Positions 37,405 through 50,306 are shown, counted from the first letter of the stretch. The stretch: 64,000 nucleotides of DNA from Cavia porcellus (GCF_034190915.1 NW_026947543.1:1612001-1676000); one strand, 5' to 3'. Notes: generated by a model from the sequence alone, not told the origin. Program-made: numbers and translations.

Positions 37405-37955
37405 GAGGACAACAGAAAACTAGACACACTTGGTCTAGGTCCCGGGGTTCACTACATGAGTTGTGGAGTCTAAATATTCCATGCCATGAGAAAATACCTG
37501 GGATTTTTAGTGAAAGGGGCATTTGCATCCCTTTTCTAAGGGTATCCCTTTCACCATGTTACATTTGAATTCTGGGAAAATCTGCTGGTGACAAGCTATC
37601 TAGCATTATTTTGGTTTAGGTATTGAGCTAGTACCTCATGTTTAGTGTTCAGGGTTATGCTGGAATGACTGCAGACCTGCTTGAAATAGCTATTGCGGAC
37701 AAGTGAACCCCGAGGAAGCTGGATAGTTGAAGCAGGCACTCCAAATATTCATGCACTGCAAGGATTCACTTTCATTTTGGGACTCATCTTCTGGTTGCTG
37801 GCTTTTAGTGCTAACTGATACTACCATGGTGGCAGTAATCCAGCAGAGACTGCATGTATGGTTTGCAGGTTTGCTTCCCAAGCCACCAGAAACTTGGCAG
37901 AACCCAAATCATTGTGGCATTTTCTTTCCTCCCCTGAAACATTTGGCTTTCTAAG

Positions 37956-38597
37956 TTTGAAAATTGAATAGACTGGGCTAGTCAGGTTTGGACCCCATGT
38001 ACCACCAACAGAGCTAAAGACAGAGCCAATTACTTCCCTCCACTTGTCAAAATATGTCAAATTTGCTTGGTCACCACAAGTTCAAAGAAAATTCTGAGGC
38101 GACTTAGAGAGGTGAATCAAATACTGCCTGATTGGAATGGCTGTGGTTGTATGAGGTGGAAAGCTGCAGAGTTGGGCTGAAACTGTTCACAGAAATCCAC
38201 AGGCTTGTGGTTGCCAGGCAACCACACTGGGCTGAGATTGGCTGAACATCACTGTGAGGTGGATTTTAGGCTCTAGGTTTGAAAATTTAAAAGACTCTGG
38301 TTGTCAAGTTTGGAACACTTCGACCACAGACAGACCAAAAGGTCTTTCAATTACTTCCCTCCACTTCTCAAAATATGTCAAATTTTCTTGATCACTACAA
38401 CTGTAAAAAAATTCTGAGGCAACATAGAGAGGCTAATCAAATACTGCATGATTGGAATGGCTGTGGTTATATGAGGTGGAAAGCTGCAGAGTTGGGCTGA
38501 AACAATTCACAGAAAGCCACAAGCTTGTGGTTGCCAGGCAACCACACTGGGCTGTGATTGGCTGAGCACCATTTTGAGCTGGACTTTAGGCTCTAGG
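37956..38597 (+). repeat. Intra-unit direct duplication (unit 10)
   Basis: Copies 37956-38277 and 38278-38597. Closest to unit 1 (AAGACTCTGG at the start of copy 2). Confidence 0.92.
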
Positions 38598-38693
38598 ATA
38601 CAAGTGTGCAGTAGGAGACCTGAGTCACAATGCTGGGCGTTGCCATGGAGACCTCAGTGTCACAGAGGACCTTTTAGGGCAAGATTTAAATAG
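38526..38693 (+). promoter_or_regulatory. X/Y-box and TATA-like cassette (unit 10)
   Basis: All motifs intact. Differs from unit 1 by CATTTTGAGC after the Y-box. Confidence 0.45.
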
Positions 38694-41134
38694 GATGAAT
38701 ATTCTTGGCCTGGTATGCCACAGGATTCTCACTGAAGGCTTCACTGCTCAGAATTTGGGGATGGAAATGCTTGCCAATCTACACATGGATGTACTTTCAA
38801 TGGGATATGAAATATGCCAGGGCCTGGCAGATGTTCTCTGACATGTCCTATCCTTGAGCATATGCTTTTCCCTTGTCATATCTGTTATTTGGCTGAGTCC
38901 TGTTCCCTAAGCTATTCATTCAAGACTTGCTGGAATCATTCACCTGCAGTATAAGAGCTTTCTGTGAAATTTCTCAGCAGAAATCCTCTGCAAGCACATA
39001 GCTTTGGATATGAGAGACAGTGGTGGAAGTTGAATTTCAAGGGCAGATATTTGAAAACAATGAAACAAGCCCTGAATAAGATCTTTACATGTTTCCCAGA
39101 TGAATATGTTTGGAAATTCGGGGGAAGATCGAGATCAAGACTGAGAAGAGTGCACACGCATTTCAAGGTACAAAAACCAGGGAAAAACATGGGAAAGCAA
39201 GAGAGCTGGTTAATTTGATATAAAAATCTTTGATGATGAAAGGAAAATTATATTCTCATGGTGATTTAATCAGGCTGTAGCAGTGAAGTTCTCATGTTGG
39301 TTGTCCTATGTGTGGCCTTCTGCATTGGGCAGTGGATGCAGTACAGGAGATCTTCAAATAAATCTGGTGGAACACAATATAGTGAAAAAAATATCAATCT
39401 AAATCCTGTGTATTCCTTCCCTTTGAGAACATATATGGATAATGTCCGGAGTTTCAAATGAGAAAATGTCTATTGGGTCATGGTTTCACCAATGAAATGG
39501 TCACTTCACATAACATTTTGAATTTTGCTTTCACAGTTGCTCATGTACCGGGCCTGAGTAAAGCAGAATGCAGAGTAAGCCTCATCAATAGTTGTGCATT
39601 CCATAAGTGGTTTTAAAACCAGTGAAACCCTTTGGACCTAGTGTTTGTATTTAATTGGTTGATTTGGTTTTCAAATTGTTTGTTTTACTATTTTTAACTT
39701 TGTGAGTCAGGGAAGCCCTCACTCATAGTGATTTCGACCTCTCCAAAACTCTGAAGTTATTCATGTAACAGCTATTACATGTTATAAGTTTCTCCTATTA
39801 AAACTTGAAAGACTAACAGACTCTGCTACTTTTCATCCTTATTCAGTGTTGCGCTAAATTCAGTGTTGGACTTTATTTACAAGTCCTTGAAATGTGTCCT
39901 CCTCTAGTCACTGGTCGTGCTGGAATGTACTTTCTTGTGAAGACAGGATTTGAGCAAATTGACACAAGTACCAGTGTGCCACTACTCTGGACACTTGGTT
40001 AAATATCGAGTTGCCTAAATGGTGTGTGTTTTACTTTGATCTCTGCTCACACTTTGCTCATCCAGTTAGAACCACAGGGCTCCAGGCCATAGCGTTCTAG
40101 GCCTAAACAAGAAAATTTCCATTCCGTTTTGGGAGTTCATTCGTCTCTCATAATTACTTTTTCCAGAAATGTGTGCTTCAGGAGAGGCCCGGTCTAAATG
40201 TGGAGAGGCCCATTTTCCTTCTCTCACTTTCAGTCTTTCTAAGATTTTCAGTTACTAGAGGTTTGCCCAGACTTGCCATTGTCAAGGGACAGTGCACTTC
40301 ACTTGAAGTTGTGCAGTATTACTTCATGTGTCTCCGTGGAAATTCCACCAATTGGAAACTCTTGCTGTAGTCATCTCCAAGTGTTTCTGCATAAGAAAAT
40401 ATAACTAACAAAGGATGTGGTTTCAAGCAGAATGAAGAATGGAGGGATAATCTTTATTTCAGTGCAGGTTGACCTTTCAAAGCAACAGTAATTCCTATGA
40501 AATAGGCGGTAAAATCTTTTGTAAAGAGACATGGATATGACATGCTCAACTTTATGTCACATTTTTTAAAAAGCCAAGGGCATTTGAGAAATTCTTGGCT
40601 GTTGAATTGTCCCTTTTTTCAAATTTCTCTTAGGTAAGACACTCCAGTTTCTTCAAACCATGGTACTGTTCCTTCCATGTAAAAAACCAAAGGAAAAAAC
40701 AAAATAAATTAAAACAAAACCCATCAAATTACATTTGAGAGCACACAATTGCTCAGCAGGCCCACTATTCAAGAAGCTAGAGGTACAGAAACCTCAGCCT
40801 ACAGCCCATGGCCTGAAGTTTTTTCTCTATCATGGCCCCTCAGTTCCCTGGCATGTCCTCATTAACTCATGAATCTTTACTAATTACCTCTTCAAATGCA
40901 CAGGATCCAATATATGTGAACCCTGTTCACCTGGGCTGTAATCATCCAAGGACACACCAGAGGAAAGGCAGCCACCCCCTTGCCTGGGGCCTTGGAGCTT
41001 ATCACAATAGAAATGGAAACCTGAACAAGGGGAGACAAAACAAAGAGAGGAATATTCCTAAAGTCTGAAACACAGAAGCTACCTATAGACCAGTAGTGGG
41101 ATTTCACAAATTATGTAAGAATCTCTGTGCACAT

Positions 41135-41276
41135 GCTTGGCATGGTCGCTCATGCCTATAATCCCAGCAATCTGGGGGATGAGGTGGATGGATCCTTGGG
41201 AGTTCCAGTCCATCGTGGGCTATGAATTCATCTCAAGGCCTCTTTCAACAACTACATAAGATGCTGTTTCCAAAAA
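41135..41276 (+). mobile_element. B1-like SINE (unit 11)
   Basis: B box GTTCCAGTCC; shares GAATTCATC with unit 10. Confidence 0.8.
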
Positions 41277-41826
41277 GAGGACAACAGAAAACTAGACACA
41301 CTTGGTCTAGGTCCCGGGGTTCACTATATGAGTTGTGGAGTCTAAATATTCCATGCCATGAGAAAATACCTGGGATTTTTAGTGAAAGGGGCATTTGCAT
41401 CCCTTTTCTAAGGGTTTCCCTTTCACCATGTTACATTTGAATTCTGGGAAAACCTGCTGGTGAGAAGCTATCTAGCATTATGTTGGTTTAGGTATTGAGC
41501 TAGTACCTCATGTTTAGTGTTCAGGGTTATGCTGGAATGGCTGCAGACCTCCTTGAAATAGCTATTGCAGACAAGTGAACCCCGAGGAAGCTGGATAGTT
41601 GAAGCAGGCACTACAAATATTCATGCACTGCAAGGATTCACTTTCATTTTGGGACTCATCTTCTGGTTGCTGGCTTTTAGTGCTAACTGATACTACCATG
41701 GTGGCAGTAATCCAGCAGAGACTGCATGTATGGTTTGCAGGTTTGCTTCCAAGCCACCAGAAACTTGGCAGAAAACAAATCATTGTGGCATTTTCTTTCC
41801 TCCCCTGAAACATTTGGCTTTATAAG

Positions 41827-42469
41827 TTTGAAAATTGAATAGACTGGGCTAGTCAGGTTTGGACCCCATGTACCACCAACAGAGCTAAAGACAGAGCCAA
41901 TTACTTCCCTCCACTTGTCAAAGTATGTCAAATTTGCTTGGTCACCACAAGTTCAAAGAAAATATTGAGGCAACTTAGATAGGTGAATCAAATACTGCCT
42001 GATTGGAATGGCTGTGGTTGTATGAGGTGGAAAGCTGCAGAGTTGGGCTGAAACTGTTCACAGAAATCAACAGGCTTGTGGTTGCCAGGCAACCACACTG
42101 GGCTGAGATTGGGTGAACATCCCTGTTAGGTGGATTTTAGGCTCTAGGTTTGAAAATTTAAAAGACTGGGGTAGTCAAGTTTGGAACACATAGACCAGAG
42201 ACAGACCAAAAGGTCTTTCAATTACTTCCCTCCACTTCTCAAAATATGTCAAATTTTCTTGATCACTACAACTGTAAAAAAAATTCTGAGGCAACATAGA
42301 GAGGCTAATCAAATACTGCATGATTGGAATGGCTGTGGATGTATGAGGTGGAAAGCTGCAGAGTTGGGCTGAAACATTTCACAGAAAGCCACAAGCTTGT
42401 GGTTGCCAGGCAACCACACTGGGCTGTGATTGGCTGAGCACCATAGTGAGCTGGACTTTAGGCTCTAGG
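41827..42469 (+). repeat. Intra-unit direct duplication (unit 11)
   Basis: Copies 41827-42148 and 42149-42469. The Y-box of copy 1 is followed by GGTGAACATCCCTG, a private change. Confidence 0.92.
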
Positions 42470-42565
42470 ATACAAGTGTGCAGTAAGAGACCTGAGTCAC
42501 AATGCTGGGCGTTGACATAGAGACCTCAGTGGCACAGAGGACCTTGTAGGGCAAGATTTAAATAG
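42398..42565 (+). promoter_or_regulatory. X/Y-box and TATA-like cassette (unit 11)
   Basis: Second site GTTGACATAG, as in units 2 and 3. Confidence 0.42.
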
Positions 42566-45006
42566 GATGAATATTCTTGGCCTGGTATGCCACAGGATTC
42601 TCACTGAAGGCTTCACTAATCAGAATTTGGGGATGGAAGTGCTTGCCAATCTACACATGGATGTACTTTCAATGGGATATGAAATATGCCAGGGCCTGGC
42701 AGATGTTCTCTGACATGTCCTATCCTTGAGCATATGCTTTTCCCTTGTCATGTCTGTCATTTGGCTGAGTCCTGTTCCCTAAGCTGTTCAGTCAAAACTT
42801 TCTGGAATCATTCACCTGCAGTATAAGAGCTTTCTGTGAAATTTCTCAGCAGAAATCCTCTGCAAGCACATAGCTTTGGATATGAGAGACAGTGGTGGAA
42901 GTTGAATTTCAAGGGCAGATATTTGAAAACAATGAAACAAGCCCCGAGTAAGATCTTTACATGTTTCCCAGATGAATATGTTTGGAAATTCGGGGGAATA
43001 TCGAGATCAAGACCGAGAAGAGTGCACACGCATTTCAAGGTACAAAAACCAGGGAAAAACATGGGAAAGCAAGAGAGCTGGTTAATTTGATATAAAAATC
43101 TTTGATGATGAAAGGAAAATTATATTCTCATGGTGATTTAATCAGGCTGTAGCAGTGAAGTTCTCATGTTGGTTGTCCTATGTGTGGCCTTCTGCATTGG
43201 GCAGTGGATGCAGTACAGGAGATTTTCAAATAAATCTGGTGGAACACAAAATATTGAAAAAAATATCAATCTAAATCCTGTGTATTCCTTCCCTTTGAGA
43301 ACATATATGGATAATGTCCCGAGTTTCAAAAGAGAAAATGTCTATTGGGTCATGGTTTCACCAATGAAATGGTCACTTCACATAAAATTTTGAATTTTGC
43401 TTTCACAGTTGCTCATGTACCGGGCCTGAGTAAAGCAGAATGCAGAGTAAGCCTCATCAATAGTTGTGCATTCCATAAGTGGTTTTAAAACCAGTGAAAC
43501 CCTTTGGACCTAGTGTTTGTATTTAATTGGTTGATTGGTTTTTCAAATTGTTTGTTTTACTATTTTTAACTTTGGGAATTAGGGAAGCCCTCACTCATAG
43601 TGATTTAGACCTCTCCAAAATCTCTGAAGTTATTGATGTAACAGCTATTACATGTTATAAGTTTCTCCTATTAAAACTTGAAAGTCTAACAGACTCTGCT
43701 ACTTTTCGTCTAAATTCAGTGTTGCGCTAAATTCAGTGTTGGACTTTATTTACAAGTCCTTTGAAATGTGTCCTCCTCTAGTCACTGGTCGTGCTGGAAT
43801 GTACTTTCTTGTGAAGACAGGATTTGAGCAAATTGACACAAGTACAGTTTGCCACTACTCTGGACACCTGATTAAATATCGAGTTGCCTAAATGGTGTGT
43901 GTTTTACTTTGATCTCTGCTCACACTTTGCTCATCCAGTTAGAACCACAGGGCTCCAGGCCATAGCATTCTAGGCCTAAACAAGAAAATTTCCATTCCGT
44001 TTTGGGAGTTCATTCGTCTCTCATAATTACTTTTTCCACAAATGAGTGCTTCAGGAGAGGCCCTGTCTAAATGTGGAGAGGCCCATTTTCATTCACTCAC
44101 TTTCAGACTTTCTAAGATTTTCAGTTATTAGAGGTTTGCCCACACTTGCCATTGTCAAGGGACAGTGCACTTCACTTGAAGTTGTGCAGTATTACTTCAT
44201 GTGTCTCCGTGGAAATTCCACCAATGGGAAACTCTTGCTGTAGTCATCTCCAAGTGTTTCTGCCTAAGAAAATATAACTAACAAAGGATGTGGTTTCAAG
44301 CAGAATGAGGAATGGAGGGATAATCTTTATTTCAGTGCAGGTTGACCTTTCAAAGAAACAGTAATTCCTATGAAATAGGAGGTAAAATCTTTTGTAAAGA
44401 GACATGGATATGACATGCTCAACTTCATGTCACATTTTTTAAAAAGCCAAGGGCATTTGAGAAATTCTTGGCTGCTGAATTGTCCCTTTTTCAAATTTCT
44501 CTTAGGTAAGACACTCCAGTTTCTTCAAACCATGGTACTGTTCCTTCCATGTAAAAAACCAAAGCAAAAAACAAAATAAATTAAAACAAAACCCATCAAA
44601 TTACATTTGAGAGCACACAATTGCTCAGCAGGCCCACTATTCAAGAAGCTAGAGGTACAGAAGCCTCAGCCTTCAGCCCATGGCCTGAAGTTTTGTCTCT
44701 ATCATGGCCCCTCAATTCCCTGGCTTGTCCACATTAACTCATGAATCTTTACTCATTTCCTCTTCAAATGTACACGATCCAATATATTTGGACCCTGTTC
44801 ACCTGGGCTGTAATCGTCCAAGGACACACCAGAGGAAGGGCAGCCACCCCCTTGCCTGGGGCCTTGGAGCTTATCACAATAGAAATGGAAACCTGAACAA
44901 GGGGAGCCAAAACAAAGAGAGTAATATTCCTAAAGTCTGATTCACAGAAGCTACCTATAGACCAGTAGTGGGATTTCACAAGTTATGTAAGAATCTCTGT
45001 GCATTT

Positions 45007-45148
45007 GCTTGGCTTGGTCGCTCATGCCTATAATCCCAGCAATCTGGGGGCTGAGGTGGATGGATCCTTGGGAGTTCCTGTCCATCGTGGGCTATGAAAT
45101 TATCTCAAGGCCTCTTTCAACAACTACATAAGATGCTGTTTCCAAAAA
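45007..45148 (+). mobile_element. B1-like SINE (unit 12)
   Basis: B box GTTCCTGTCC (type a form); private GGCTTGGTCG in the head. Confidence 0.8.
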
Positions 45149-45698
45149 GAGGACAACAGAAAACTAGACACACTTGGTTTAGGTCCCGGGTTCACTACAT
45201 GAGTTGTGAAGTCTAAATATTCCATGCCATGAGAAAATACCTGGGATTTTTAGTGAAAGGGGCATTTGCATCCCTTTTCTAATGGTTTCCCTTTCACCAT
45301 GTTACATTTGAATTCTGGGAAAACCTGCTGGTGACAAGCTATCTAGCATTATGTTGGTTTAGGTATTGAGCTAGTACCTCATGTTTAGTGTTCAGGGATA
45401 TGCCGGAATGGCTGCAGACCTCCTTGAAATAGCTATTGCAGACAAGTGAACCCCAAAGAGGCTGGATAGTTGAAGCAGGCACTCCAAATATTCATGCACT
45501 GCAAGGATTCACTTTCATTTTGGGACTCATCTTCTGGTTGCTGGCTTTTAGTGCTAACTGATACTACCATGGTGGCAGTAATCCAGCAGAGACTGCATGT
45601 ATGGTTTGCAGGTTTGCTTCCCAAGCCACCAGAAACTTGGCAGAACCCAAATCATTGTGGCATTTTCTTTCCTCCCCTGAAACATTTGGCTTTCTAAG

Positions 45699-46340
45699 TT
45701 TGAAAATTGAATAGACTGGGCTAGTCAGGTTTGGACCCCATGTACCACCAACTGAGCTAAAGACAGAGCCAATTACTTCCCTCCACTTGTCAAAATATGT
45801 CAAATTTGCTTGGTCACCACAACTTCAAAGAAAATTCTGAGGCAACTTAGAGAGGTGAATCAAATACTGCCTGATTGGAATGGCTGTGGTTGTATGAGGT
45901 GGAAAGCTGCAGAGTTGGGCTGAAACTGTTCACAGAAATCCACAGGCTCTTGGTTGCCAGGCAACCACACTGGGCTGAGATTGGCTGAACATCACTGTGA
46001 GGTGGATTTTAGGCTCTAGGTTTGAAAATTTAAAAGACTGGGGTAGTCAAGTTTGGAACACATCGACCACAGACAGACCAAAAGGTCTTTCAATTACTTC
46101 CCTCCACTTCTCAAAATATGTCAAATTTTCTTGATCACTACAAGTGTAAAAAATTTCTGAGGCAACATAGAGAGGCTAATCAAATACTGCATGATTGGAA
46201 TGGCTGTGGTTGTATGAGGTGGAAAGCTGCAGAGTTGGGCTGAAATAGTTCACAGAAAGCCACAAGCTTGTGGTTGCCAGGCAACCACACTGGGCTGTGA
46301 TTGGCTGAGCACCATTGTGAGCTGGACTTTAGGCTCTAGG
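45699..46340 (+). repeat. Intra-unit direct duplication (unit 12)
   Basis: Copies 45699-46020 and 46021-46340. Copy 1 has GGCTCTTGGTTGCC, shared with units 13 and 15. Confidence 0.92.
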
Positions 46341-46436
46341 ATACAAGTGTGCAGTAGGAGACCTGAGTCACAATGCTGTGCATTGCCATGGAGACCTCAG
46401 TGGCACAGAGGACCTTGTAGGGCAAGATTTAAATAG
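46269..46436 (+). promoter_or_regulatory. X/Y-box and TATA-like cassette (unit 12)
   Basis: Second site ATTGCCATGG (first base changed); other motifs intact. Confidence 0.42.
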
Positions 46437-48876
46437 GATGAATATTCTTGGCCTGATATGCCACAGGATTCTCACTGAAGGCTTCACTGCTCAGAATTTG
46501 GGGATGGAAATGCTTGCCAATCTACACATGGATGTACTTTCAATGGGATATGAAATATGCCAGGGCCTGACAGATGTTCTCTGACATGTCCTATCCTTGA
46601 GCATATGCTTTTCCCTTGTCATGTCTGTCATTTTTCTGAGTCCTGTTCCCTAAGCTATTCAGTCAAGACTTGCTGGAATCATTCACCTGCAGTATAAGAG
46701 CTTTCTGTGAAATTTCTCAGCAGAAATCCTGTGCAAGCACATAGCTTTGGATATGAGAGACAGTGGTGGAAGTTGAATTTCAAGGGCAGATATTTGAAAA
46801 CAATGAAACAAGCCCTGAATAAGATCTTTACATGGTTCCCAGATGAATATGTTTGGAAATACGGGGGAAGATGGAGATCAAGTCTGAGAAGAGTGCACAT
46901 GCGTTTTAAGGTACAAAAACCAGGGAAAAACATGGGAACCAAGAGAGCTGGTTAATTTGATGTAAAAATCTTTGATGATGAAAGGAAAATTATATTCTCA
47001 TGGTGATTTAATCAGGCTGTAGCAGTGAAGTTCTCATGTTGGTTGTCCTAAGTGTGGACTTCTGCATTGGCCAGTGGATGCAGGACAGGGGATCTTCAAA
47101 TAAATCTGGTGGAACACAAAATAGTGAAAAAAATATCAATCTAAATCCTGTGTATTCCTTCCCTTTGAGAACATATATGGATAATGTCCGGAGTTTCAAA
47201 AGAGAAAATGTCTATTGGGTCATGGTTTCACCAATGAAATGGTCACTTCACATAACATTTTGAATTTTGCTTTCACAGTTGCTCATGTACCGGGCCTGAG
47301 TAAAGCAGAATGCAGAGTAAGCCTCATCAATAGTTGTGCATTCCATAAGTGGTTTTAAAACCAGTGAAACCCTTTGGACCTAGTGTTTGTATTTAATTGG
47401 TTGATTGGTTTTTCAAATTGTTTGTTTTACAATTTTTAACTTTGGGATTCAGGGAAGCCCTCACTCATAGTGTTTTAGATCTCTCCAAAAGCTCTGAAGT
47501 TATTGATGTAACAGCTATTACATGTTATAAGTTTCTCCTATTAAAATTTGAAAGACTAACAGACTCTGCTACTTTTCATCTAAATTCAGTGTTGCGCTAA
47601 ATTCAGTGCTGGACTTTATTTACAAGTCCTTTGAAATGGGTCCTCCTCTAGTCACTGGTCGTGCTGGAATGTACTTTCTTGTCAAGACAGGATTTGCGCA
47701 AATTGATACAATTACAGTTTGCCACTACTCTGGACCCCTGGTTAAATATCGAGTTGCCTAAATGGTGTGTGTTTTACTTTGATCTAAGCTCACACTTTGC
47801 TCATCCAGTTAGAACCACAGGGCTCCAGGCTATAGCGTTCTAGGCCTAAACAAGAAAATTTCCATTTCATTTTGGGAGTTCATTCGTCTCTCATAATTAC
47901 TTTTTCTACAAATGTGTGCTTCAGGAAAGGCCCTGTGTAAATGTGGAGAGGCCCATTTTCATTCACTCACTTTCAGACTTTCTAAGATTTTCAGTTACTA
48001 GAGGTTTGCCCAGGCTTGCCATTGTCAAGGGACAGTGCACTTCACTTGAAGTTGTGCAGTATTACTTCATGTGTCTCCGTGGAAATTCCACCAATGGGAA
48101 ACTCTTGCTGTAGTCATCTCCAAGTGTTTCTGCCTAAGAAAATATAACTAACAAAGGATGTGGTTTCAAGCAGAATGAGGAATGGAGGGATAATCTTTAT
48201 TTCAGTGCAGGTTGACCTTTCAAAGAAACAGTAATTCCTATGAAATAGGAGGTAAAATATTTTGTAAAGAGACATGGATATGACATGCTCAACTTCATGT
48301 CACATTTTTTAAAAAGCCAAGGGAATTTGAGAAATTCTTGGCTGCTGAATTGTCCCTTTTTCAAATTTCTCTTAGGTAAGACACTCCAGTTTCTTCAAAC
48401 CATGGTAGTGTTCCTTCCATGTAAAAAACCAAAGCAAAAAACAAAATAAATTAAAACAAAACCCATCAAATTACATTTGAGAGCACACAATTGCTCAGCA
48501 GGCCCACTATTCAAGAAGCTAGAGGTACAGAAGCCTCAGCCTTCAGCCCATGGCCTGAAGTTTTGTCTCTATCATGGCCCCTCAATTCCCTGGCATGTCC
48601 ACATTAACTCATGAATCTTTACTCATTTCCTCTTCAAATGTACACGATCCAATATATTTGAACCCTGTTCATCTGGGCTGTAATCGTCCAAGGAAACACC
48701 AGAGGAAGGGCAGCCACCCCCTTGCCTGGGGCCTTGGAGCTTATCACAATAGAAATGGAAACCTGAACAAGGGGAGAGAAAACAAAGAGAGGAATATTCC
48801 TGAAGCCTGAAACACAGAAGCTACCTATAGACCAGTAGTGGGATTTCACAAATTATGTAAGAATCTCTGTGCACAT

Positions 48877-49018
48877 GCTTGGCATGGATGCTCATGCCTA
48901 TAATCCCAGGAATCTGGGTGCTGAGGTGGATGGATTCTTGGGAGTTCGAGTCCATCGTGGGCTACGAATTTATCTCAAGGCCTCTTTCAACAACTACATA
49001 AGATGCTGTTTCCAAAAA
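48877..49018 (+). mobile_element. B1-like SINE, intact B box (unit 13)
   Basis: GTTCGAGTCC intact; lies in the type b patch of this mosaic unit. Confidence 0.82.
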
Positions 49019-49569
49019 GAGGACAACAGAAAACTAGACACACTTGGTCTAGGTCCCGGGGTTCACTACATGAGTTGTGGAGTCTAAATATTCCATGCCA
49101 TGAGAAAATACCTGGGATTTTTAGTGAAAGGTGCATTTGCATCCCTTTTCTAAGGGTTTCCCTTTCACCATGTTACATTTGAATTCTGGGAAAACCTGCT
49201 GGTGACAAGCTATCTAGCATTATATTAGTTTAGGTATTGAGCTAGTACCTCATGTGTAGTGTTCAGGGTTATGCTGGAATGGCTGCAGACCTCCTTGAAA
49301 TAGCTATTGCAGACAAGTGAACCCCGAGGAACCTGGATAGTTGAAGCAGGCACTCCAAATATTCATGCACTGCAAGGATTCACTTTCATTTTGGGACTCA
49401 TCTTCTGGTTGCTGGCTTTTAGTGCTAACTGATACTACCATGGTGGCAGTAATCCAGCAGAGACTGCATGTATGGTTTGCATGTTTGCTTCTCAAGCCAC
49501 CAGAAACTTGGCAGAACACAAATCATTGTGGCATTTTCTTTCCTCCCCTGAAACATTTGGCTTTCTAAG

Positions 49570-50211
49570 TTTGAAAATTGAATAGACTGGGCTAGTCAGG
49601 TTTGGACCCCATGTACCACCAACTGAGCTAAAGACAGAGCCAATTACTTCCCTCCACTTGTCAAAATATGTCAAATTTGCTTGGTCACCACAACTTCAAA
49701 GAAAATTCTGAGGCAACTTAGAGAGGTGAATCAAATACTGCCTGATTGGAATGGCTGTGGTTGTATGAGGTGGAAAGCTGCAGAGTTGGGCTGAAACTGT
49801 TCACAGAAATCCACAGGCTCTTGGTTGCCAGGCAACCACACTGGGCTGAGATTGGCTGAACATCACTGTGAGGTGGATTTTAGGCTCTAGGTTTGAAAAT
49901 TTAAAAGACTGGGGTAGTCAGGTTTGGAACACATCAACCACAGACAGACCTAAAGGTCTTTCAATTACTTCCCTCCACTTCTCAAAATATGTCAAATTTT
50001 CTTGATCACTACAAGTGTAAAAAATTTCTGAGGCAACATAGAGAGGCTAATCAAATACTGCATGATTGGAATGGCTGTGGTTGTATGAGGTGGAAAGCTG
50101 CAGAGTTGGTCTGAAATAGTTCACAGAAAGCCACAAGCTTGTGGTTGCCAGGCAACCACACTGGGCTGTGATTGGCTGAGCACCATTGTGAGCTGGACTT
50201 TAGGCTCTAGG
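49570..50211 (+). repeat. Intra-unit direct duplication (unit 13)
   Basis: Copies 49570-49891 and 49892-50211. Copy 1 has GGCTCTTGGTTGCC. Confidence 0.92.
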
Positions 50212-50306
50212 ATACAAGTGTGCAGTAGGAGACCTGAGTCACAATGCTTGGCGTTGCCATGGAGACCTCAGTGGCACAGAGGACTTGTAGGGCAAGACTT
50301 AAATAG
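50140..50306 (+). promoter_or_regulatory. X/Y-box cassette, altered TATA-like site (unit 13)
   Basis: The only unit whose TATA-like element is changed (CTTAAATAG). X- and Y-boxes and GTTGCCATGG are intact. Confidence 0.4.

Larger units (their letters stand above)
34860..38734 (+). repeat. Array unit 10, mosaic a / b / unit-1-like (3875 bp)
   Basis: The 5' half is type a (AAATATTCTGC, GAATGTGTTTGG, AGTACCAGTGTGCC). About 36.62-36.97 kb is type b (AAAATATTTTG, AACTTCATG, CTCAATTCC). From about 37.57 kb the sequence follows unit 1 (AAAATCTGC, ATGACTGCAGACCTGC, AAGACTCTGG, CCTTTTAGGG). ORF A is 35185-35343 and ORF B is 36960-37196. Confidence 0.97.
38735..42606 (+). repeat. Array unit 11, type c-like (3872 bp)
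   Basis: The ORF A region (39060-39218) has GGAAATTCGGGGG and GATCGAGATC. The segment at 39652-39855 has private indels (GATTTGGTTTTC, CATCCTTATTC). ORF B is 40832-41068. The tail shares GAAAACAAATC, ACCAGAGACAG and GTTGACATAG with unit 2. Confidence 0.97.
42607..46477 (+). repeat. Array unit 12, mosaic c / b / a-e (3871 bp)
   Basis: Type c up to about 43.76 kb (TTCGGGGGAATATCG, TTTTCGTCTAAATTC). Largely type b from 43.85 kb to about 44.8 kb (ACAGTTTGCC, CTGATTAAAT, TGTACACGATCC). Then a/e-like (GGGGAGCCAAAAC, CTATGAAATTATC, GGGATATGCCGG). ORF A is 42932-43090 and ORF B is 44704-44940. Confidence 0.97.
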
